Of a stretch of DNA of 64,000 nt, positions 58,859 to 64,000 are shown in pieces. A model generated the notes under the pieces. It made no database searches, was not told where the DNA came from, and worked only from the letters and a program-made list of their open reading frames with translations. This DNA is from Opisthorchis felineus (lineage: Eukaryota > Platyhelminthes > Trematoda > Opisthorchiida > Opisthorchiidae), in NCBI GenBank assembly GCA_004794785.1, contig SJOL01005810.1:167569-231568 (forward strand). The letters are read 5' to 3'. Positions within the stretch are counted from its first letter, which is position 1, and every line of letters starts with the position of its first letter. A program made the translations under genes and the position numbers.

Positions 58859-60401
58859 CACTAATATTGCCTACAGGCAACCTAAAAATCGGATCAATCC
58901 GGACCGCGCACTGCTTCTTCTGGCTGCAGCCATCGCGAACTCTGTTCGCCTTTTGGTATGTGGTGGCATCGGCGAGGGTACGACCAACTGCGTGTGAGCC
59001 GTCATCTGGGAGCGTCAGTATCGGTATGGTTACCGCGACGCACACTGGCCCGTAGACGCTCTTGTACCGGGGCTTTTATGGAACACTTTGGATTAGCGAA
59101 TACAGTAAAATTATTGGTGTTGGCTAAACAAATCAAGAAGGATTAGACTAATATGGAGTGACCGGCGTCCCTGGTTCCCGTGAGTGCGTACTGTTGATTG
59201 TAGGCAGTAGTGGTGCCACCCAGAATAGGCGTCAAAACAGCCTACGCTAGATTCATGACTCAAAAGACATGAGACAGTAAAAATTTTGCCAATGCTTGCT
59301 AAGGACAGCAAGCAGCTAACTACCTGGAATCACACGATAATAATACTATGCAGTGCCAAAAATTCCCACCCCGATAAGCCTGATCAATTAGTTTTTACAT
59401 TTAGGCCCAGTGAATTTATCCGATTTCAAATGAATTCATATTCCATTTCTTCACCCCTCGGTCTAAGTGTGGTTCGTCATCCTCATATTGCTGTCTGTGG
59501 ATCTAGCCAATACTCCAACAGTCCAAAGTAGTTCCATTTGTCATTTTTATCCCAAACGTTTGAAGTTTTACCTATAACATTCTCTGGTGATGCTAGCTCC
59601 ATTATCTTACAGTTGAAATTTCCCCTCAATCCTGAATTCCTGAACTGCGTGCGTTAGTGCTTTTGTCTTGCAGCCAAAGAAGCTTGGTAGAAAGGAGAAA
59701 AATGAGGATCGTAGTTGTTTAGAGCCCCAAGCGGTATCTAGTATGTGCGCTTTGAATCCAGCTTATGAGAACAGGTGGCTGGCTGCTTAACACTTCGCAA
59801 GAGGATTGCTAAGAAAGAAAGCCTTCCGTGATGCTCAAGAAATCGTCACATGTTGACACGGTACTGGAGGGAACAGTATAGCTATATTAGCCATCCGTCG
59901 CAGCTGCATAGAACGTTAGTATGCAGAGTAGGGAAATTGCGGATATCTACTCAAAGGGGTGCATTACCAACATCACTAGCGTAGGGGTTAGATGAGACCA
60001 GTCCGGGTCACAAATATTATGAGTGGCAGGCTGAGTGTGGGATAGATTGGTGGGAGCTGCAAAATCCAATCAAGTTAACTTTATGCGCCTGCTGAAATCA
60101 TCAGAGTGCTCCGCTTGCTAAATTTCATTAGCGGTCCAGATATCAGCGAGCCGGTGTGCAAAGTGAGGGACGAGGTTTCCAGTAACCAATGCTCAACGTC
60201 GATGCTTTACTGGAATTCCCTGAAACCTATCCAAACACCACCAGAAGTCAAATCAAAGGAATAACTTAAATCCAATTCAGCTTTTCTCATTCTACCTTCT
60301 TATCCCTGTCGGCATCAGCTGTCATTTAATTTTGTACCCATGACCCTGGTGAAGCAAAGATTTTCTGATCCCTGCATGTTCAGAGTAGTCGAGCATTTTA
60401 C
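58859..60401. other. No recognisable gene
   Basis: Short overlapping readings on both strands at 58812-59311 without resemblance. Nothing else is seen. Confidence 0.35.
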
Positions 60402-61441
60402 CCGCATTGCTGTCCCCTGACCGAATAAAGTATCCGGTGACCGGAGTTTGTTAACGTGCAAAAAAACAACGGCGCCGCTCGACAATCTGCGTCATTGTAC
60501 TGTTTCACGGATTCACGGATTGATACCCAGGATCGAAGCTTTTGCCCAAGCTTTCCGGGTCCATTATGTTATTGTTGTTTAGCGGCTGTTGTACACCTGA
60601 AAGGCACGAGCGAAGAAAGAGTGTAGCACTGCTCTTTGAGTACTCAGCGCGGGGCAGTATGCTTGCCAGCGCAAGGACTCGCATAAAAAGTTGTCTAATA
60701 GTGCTCTGAACTGGGTTCCAGAAGGATCGTGGACAACCGTCGGAGGAAGGTTAATCCACGAGGTTACTACCCTGAATTAGAAAAAAATTGCCTAAGCGTG
60801 CTCCCAGAGCTTGAAAATCTTCTTACCATGTCTCCACAGTGTGCTTGCTGGCTCAACGGTGAAGAACCTGTTGGCCAAACCTTGTTCAAACGGGGCATAA
60901 GTAAGACTTAGGTCTGTCGGAGGCGGCAATACTCGAGGGGAAAGAGGTCAAGCGCTGCGAGACGCATTTCGTAGCCCACGGATTTAAGGCCGGCAGCCAG
61001 TTTCGTGGCAGCCCGCTGGACAAGCTCAATGGGAGTCACGTCCTTCGTGCGCCCCAAGTAGACAACTGGGTATAGCGTACTATGACCATTCTTCAAGGCG
61101 TGCTACCAACTGTTTTGGACCAAACGTCGTTATCAGTATTATTCTTACCTGTTATTAGTGTTCTGATCGCCAGCTTCAAAAAATACTTTTGTAGTGTAAT
61201 TGAGACTCGAATGAATCACGTACACATGTGTATCACATAACCTAATGTGTGCATACCTCTCTCTCTATAACAGGTATCTCTGACGAGCCACGACGAACTC
61301 TAGACAAGAATGAGTACCTCAATTGTAACCCCCTTTATATGACCTTGAGCTTTTGTTATACCTGTACTTGAATTGTGCCCGTAGTTTCGGTTTCAACATA
61401 GGCACGTTGTTGCTTCGCTCCGGTCTTCTCACCCAATTTTT
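60402..61441 (-). pseudogene. CR1-like LINE 3' end, copy A, with shared flanks (reverse)
   Basis: The reverse strand from 61096 reads [20 protein letters not shown], then [20 protein letters not shown] and [10 protein letters not shown], the C-terminal 'xLExVQRxATKLVxGLxxxxYExRLxxLxLFPLxYRRxRGDLI' region of CR1-type LINEs. It continues as [20 protein letters not shown], then [10 protein letters not shown] and PPTVV. The 3' tail near 60505-60530 holds two TTCACGGA octamers. The 119 bp beyond the tail (60402-60520) recur before copy B, and the 5'-side block (about 61100-61441) recurs after copy C. Confidence 0.8.
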
Positions 61442-61442
61442 N
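61442..61442. other. Ambiguous base (N) at a repeat junction
   Basis: A single N exactly between the right end of block A ('cacccaattttt') and the left end of block B ('ccgcattgctg'). It is probably a contig join. Confidence 0.7.
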
Positions 61443-61912
61443 CCGCATTGCTGTCCCCTGACCGAATAAAGTATCCGGTGACCGGAGTTTGTCAACGCGC
61501 AAAAAAACAACGGCGCCACTTGACAATTTGCGACATTGTACTTTTTCACGGATTCACGGATTGATACACAGGATCGAAGCTTTTCCCAAGCTTCCCGGGT
61601 CGGTTATGTTATTGTTGTTTAGCGGCTGTTGTACACCTGAAAGGCACAAGCGAAAAAGCGTGTAGTATTGCTCATCAGGCTCTCAGCATGGGGCAGTAAG
61701 CTTGCCAACGCGATGATTCGCATAAAAAAGCGTCTGATAAGGCGTTGAATGGGGTATAGATGTAGCGTGGACAACCGTCGGGGAAGGTTATTCCAAGCAG
61801 CAATTACCTGGAATGAGAAGAAATTTCGCCCAATTAAAGTGTGCGCCCAAAGCTTGAAAATCTTCTTACCATTCCCCACCGTGTCTTGGCTGGATCAACG
61901 TTTGGATCAACA
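61443..61912 (-). pseudogene. CR1-like LINE 3' end, copy B (reverse)
   Basis: The reverse frame 61879-61619 reads KKIFKLWAHTLIGRNFFSFQ, VIAAWNNLPRRLSTLHLYPI, then QRLIRRFFMRI, the last part of the CR1-like C-terminus ('FFSxRVVxxWNxLP'). It is the best-preserved version of this block in the window but clearly diverged from copies A and C. Its left 119 bp are nearly identical to the left flank of copy A. It ends abruptly near 61912. Confidence 0.78.
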
Positions 61913-62214
61913 CCCCGATGTGGTTGTTTGCAACATTTTGCGGGTCAGGTTGCCTTGATGCGTTGCACCATGGAGCCCACGTATGTCCGCCAACTCTCCG
62001 GTAAAGCCCATGCCCCACTCTGTTCTGGCATCTCTAGGGCCACTCTTTGATGTAAAAGACACAAAAGAGTGTTGCTTTCGTCCATCCGTCATTTTCGGTC
62101 TGCTCTTATCTTTCAGCGGCACGGCGGTGTTTGTTTTGACCCGTGCCTATCTTTATATATTGCCCTGCAATTCTAGGTGTCCGCATCTGATCTTTTGGGC
62201 TGTACTACTAATCA
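61913..62214. other. Sequence between copies B and C, no gene
   Basis: Unique within the window. A forward reading, 61983-62306, has no domain. Confidence 0.35.
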
Positions 62215-63148
62215 CGATTCACGGATTGATACACAGGATCGGGGCTTTTGCCCAAGCTTCCCGGGTCGGTTTTGTTATTGTCGTTCAGCGGCCGTCGTAC
62301 ACCTGAAAGGCACGAGCGAAGAAAGGGTGTAGCACTGCTCTTTGAGTTCTCAGCGCGGGGCAGTATGCTTGCCAGCGCAAGGACTCGCATAAAAAGTTGT
62401 CTAATAGTGCTCTGAACTGGGTTCTAGAAGGGGCGTGGACAACCGTCGGAGGAAGGTTATTCCACGAGGCTACTACCCTGAATTAGAAAAAAATTTGCCT
62501 AAGCGCGTTCCCAGAGCTTGAAAATCTTCTTACCATGTCCCCCCCGTGTGCTTGCTGGCTCAACGGTGAAGAACCTGTTGGCCAAACCTTGTTCAAACAG
62601 GGCATAAGTAAGACTTAGGTCTGTTGGAGGCTGCGATACTCGAGGGGAAAGAGGTCAAGCGCTGCGAGACGCATTTCGTGGCCCACTGATTTAAGGCCGG
62701 CAACCAGTTTCGTGGCAGCTCGCTGGACAAGCTCAATGGGGGTCACGTCCTTCGTGCGCCCCAAGTAGACAACTTGGTATAGCGTACTATGACCATACTT
62801 CGTGGCGTGCTACCAACTGTTTTGGACCAAACGTCGTTATCAGTATTATTCTAACCTGTTATTAGTGTTCTGATCGCCAGCTTCAAAAAATACTTTCGTA
62901 GTGTAAGTGAGACTCGAATGTATCACGTACACATGTGCATCACATAACCTAATGCGTGCATACCTCTCTCTCTCTATAACAGGTATCTCTGACGAGCCAC
63001 GACGAACCCTAGACAAGAATGAGTAGCTCAATTGTAATCCCCTTTATATGACCTTGAGCTTTTGTTATACCTGTACTTGAATTGTGCCCTTGGTTTCGGT
63101 TTCAACATACGCATGTTGTTGCTTCGCTCCGGTCTTCTCACCCAATTT
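62215..63148 (-). pseudogene. CR1-like LINE 3' end, copy C (reverse)
   Basis: Nearly identical to copy A (I estimate about 95%) from the tail at about 62216 through the coding part (62620-62790) and the shared block to 'cacccaattt' at 63148. It lacks the 119-bp left flank that A and B share. Confidence 0.8.
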
Positions 63149-63649
63149 GTGCCAATGTTTGCTCTGTGTGCCTTGTGGTTCCCAATAATATCAATTTCCA
63201 TATCTGCACATTTCAGAACCGGCGTGTGCCGTCATGACATCCTCGCGAACGTCGAATACCTCTGACTTCCTGACATCCCACGTTACACTTTATTCATCAG
63301 CTACTCCTAAATCGTCTCATGAAACCAGCCCAGTCTCCGGGTTGTCAGTTACCCATTGGACGCTCAAGCAGCCAATCAGCCAAGAGCGGCTTTACTCAAG
63401 TGCTCTGTCGCACCCCAGGGACGATAACAACCAATCATTGGACGGTGACTAGACAGCGCCGAACAATGTTTGGAAGTGCGACCCAACGGGTTTACAAACT
63501 CCCATTAATGTCTGTCCACCGTGGACACATCAAAATCCCATCCCGAACAATAAGGTGAAAGTGGCGCTTCTGGTTTTATTTAAGCGCCTCACTAACTAAC
63601 ACTGCTGGTGCAGGCTCTGTCCTTATTCTTTCTGTACAACATAAGAGCC
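63149..63649. other. No recognisable gene
   Basis: Unique right flank of copy C. Forward readings 63234-63452 and 63319-63558 are open but anonymous. Confidence 0.35.
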
Positions 63650-64000
63650 TATTCGTCTACATTCTCGCGGACCGTGCCCTTCGATGTGTGCTCTTATCAT
63701 CATCACCAGCAGCAGCAGAAGCAGCTGTAAAAATTGCGTACTTGCCGTACAGTCGTCCTAGCTGCCACAGTTTCGTATGATGATTTGGGGAGGTGGTATA
63801 GGTAGCTGCGCATTGGAGGTGGTAGCTGTTATAATTGATGCGTAAATATAGGGTTTTCAGTGGACCTCTCATTGGGGAGAGGGCTATGCATTGAAGGTGC
63901 TACTGGGCCATGTCTGATTTGTGCTCTCACCGTTCTGTGAAATCTGATTCGCCGTTCCTTCCACCCATGGATCACCATAACTTCCCCCTGGATTACTCCA
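63650..64000 (-). mobile_element. RTE-like LINE, copy E: 3' end (reverse, cut by window)
   Basis: Reverse complement of the 3' region of copy A (3820-4115): shared words 'cagacatggcccagt', 'tttacgcatcaattata', 'ctccaatgcgcagct' and 'ctccccaaatcatc'. The 3' end near 63690 has a CTG/GAT-rich tail. The coding part should continue beyond the end of the window. Confidence 0.78.

Overview
The window looks like nuclear DNA of a metazoan, most probably a parasitic flatworm (a trematode or a cestode). There are no operons and no compact genes. Coding sequence appears as short exons with GT/AG borders, and long stretches have no recognisable content. Most of what can be identified is decayed retrotransposon: two kinds of LINE, Ty3/gypsy, Penelope-like elements (PLE) and tRNA-derived SINEs, a mixture typical of flatworm genomes. 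The species cannot be fixed from the sequence. All family assignments were made by eye from conserved motifs, without database searches.

Layout. 0.9-4.1 kb: a reversed gypsy RT/RNase H relic, then a forward RTE-like LINE with a broken 5' part, a reverse transcriptase (RT) and a 3' UTR. 4.3-7.1 kb: three copies of one SINE family. 7.77-8.69 kb: the only clear host gene, two exons of a receptor tyrosine kinase domain closest to discoidin-domain receptors, with two altered catalytic-site residues. 9-14.5 kb: a LINE scrap, two PLE C-termini facing opposite ways and a hammerhead-like motif. 17.09-18.53 kb: a near-perfect 589-bp inverted repeat around a 259-bp loop. 20.5-24 kb: a reversed LINE with an almost intact endonuclease, a dead RT, an in-frame 72-bp VNTR and a younger nested LINE tail flanked by a 9-bp target-site duplication. 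30-32.2 kb: another LINE of the same family. 36.4-37.1 kb: a reversed PLE RT beside an (AT)n run that contains a gap. 38.7-46 kb: several anonymous candidate exons among LINE fragments.

47-57 kb: a pyrimidine-rich repeat family and a forward CR1-like LINE covering endonuclease, RT and C-terminus (51.1-53.5 kb). 60.4-63.15 kb: three reversed copies of the 3' end of that CR1-like family with an N between the first two; the order of shared blocks suggests two allelic contigs joined in tandem. The window ends in the 3' end of another reversed RTE-like LINE.

No gene cluster or pathway is visible. The receptor kinase is the one functional locus that can be named, and its remaining exons were not found here. 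The most unusual structures are the long inverted repeat, the nested LINE tail, the hammerhead-like motif and the probable false duplication near 61.4 kb. I saw no CRISPR array, rRNA gene or convincing standalone tRNA gene.
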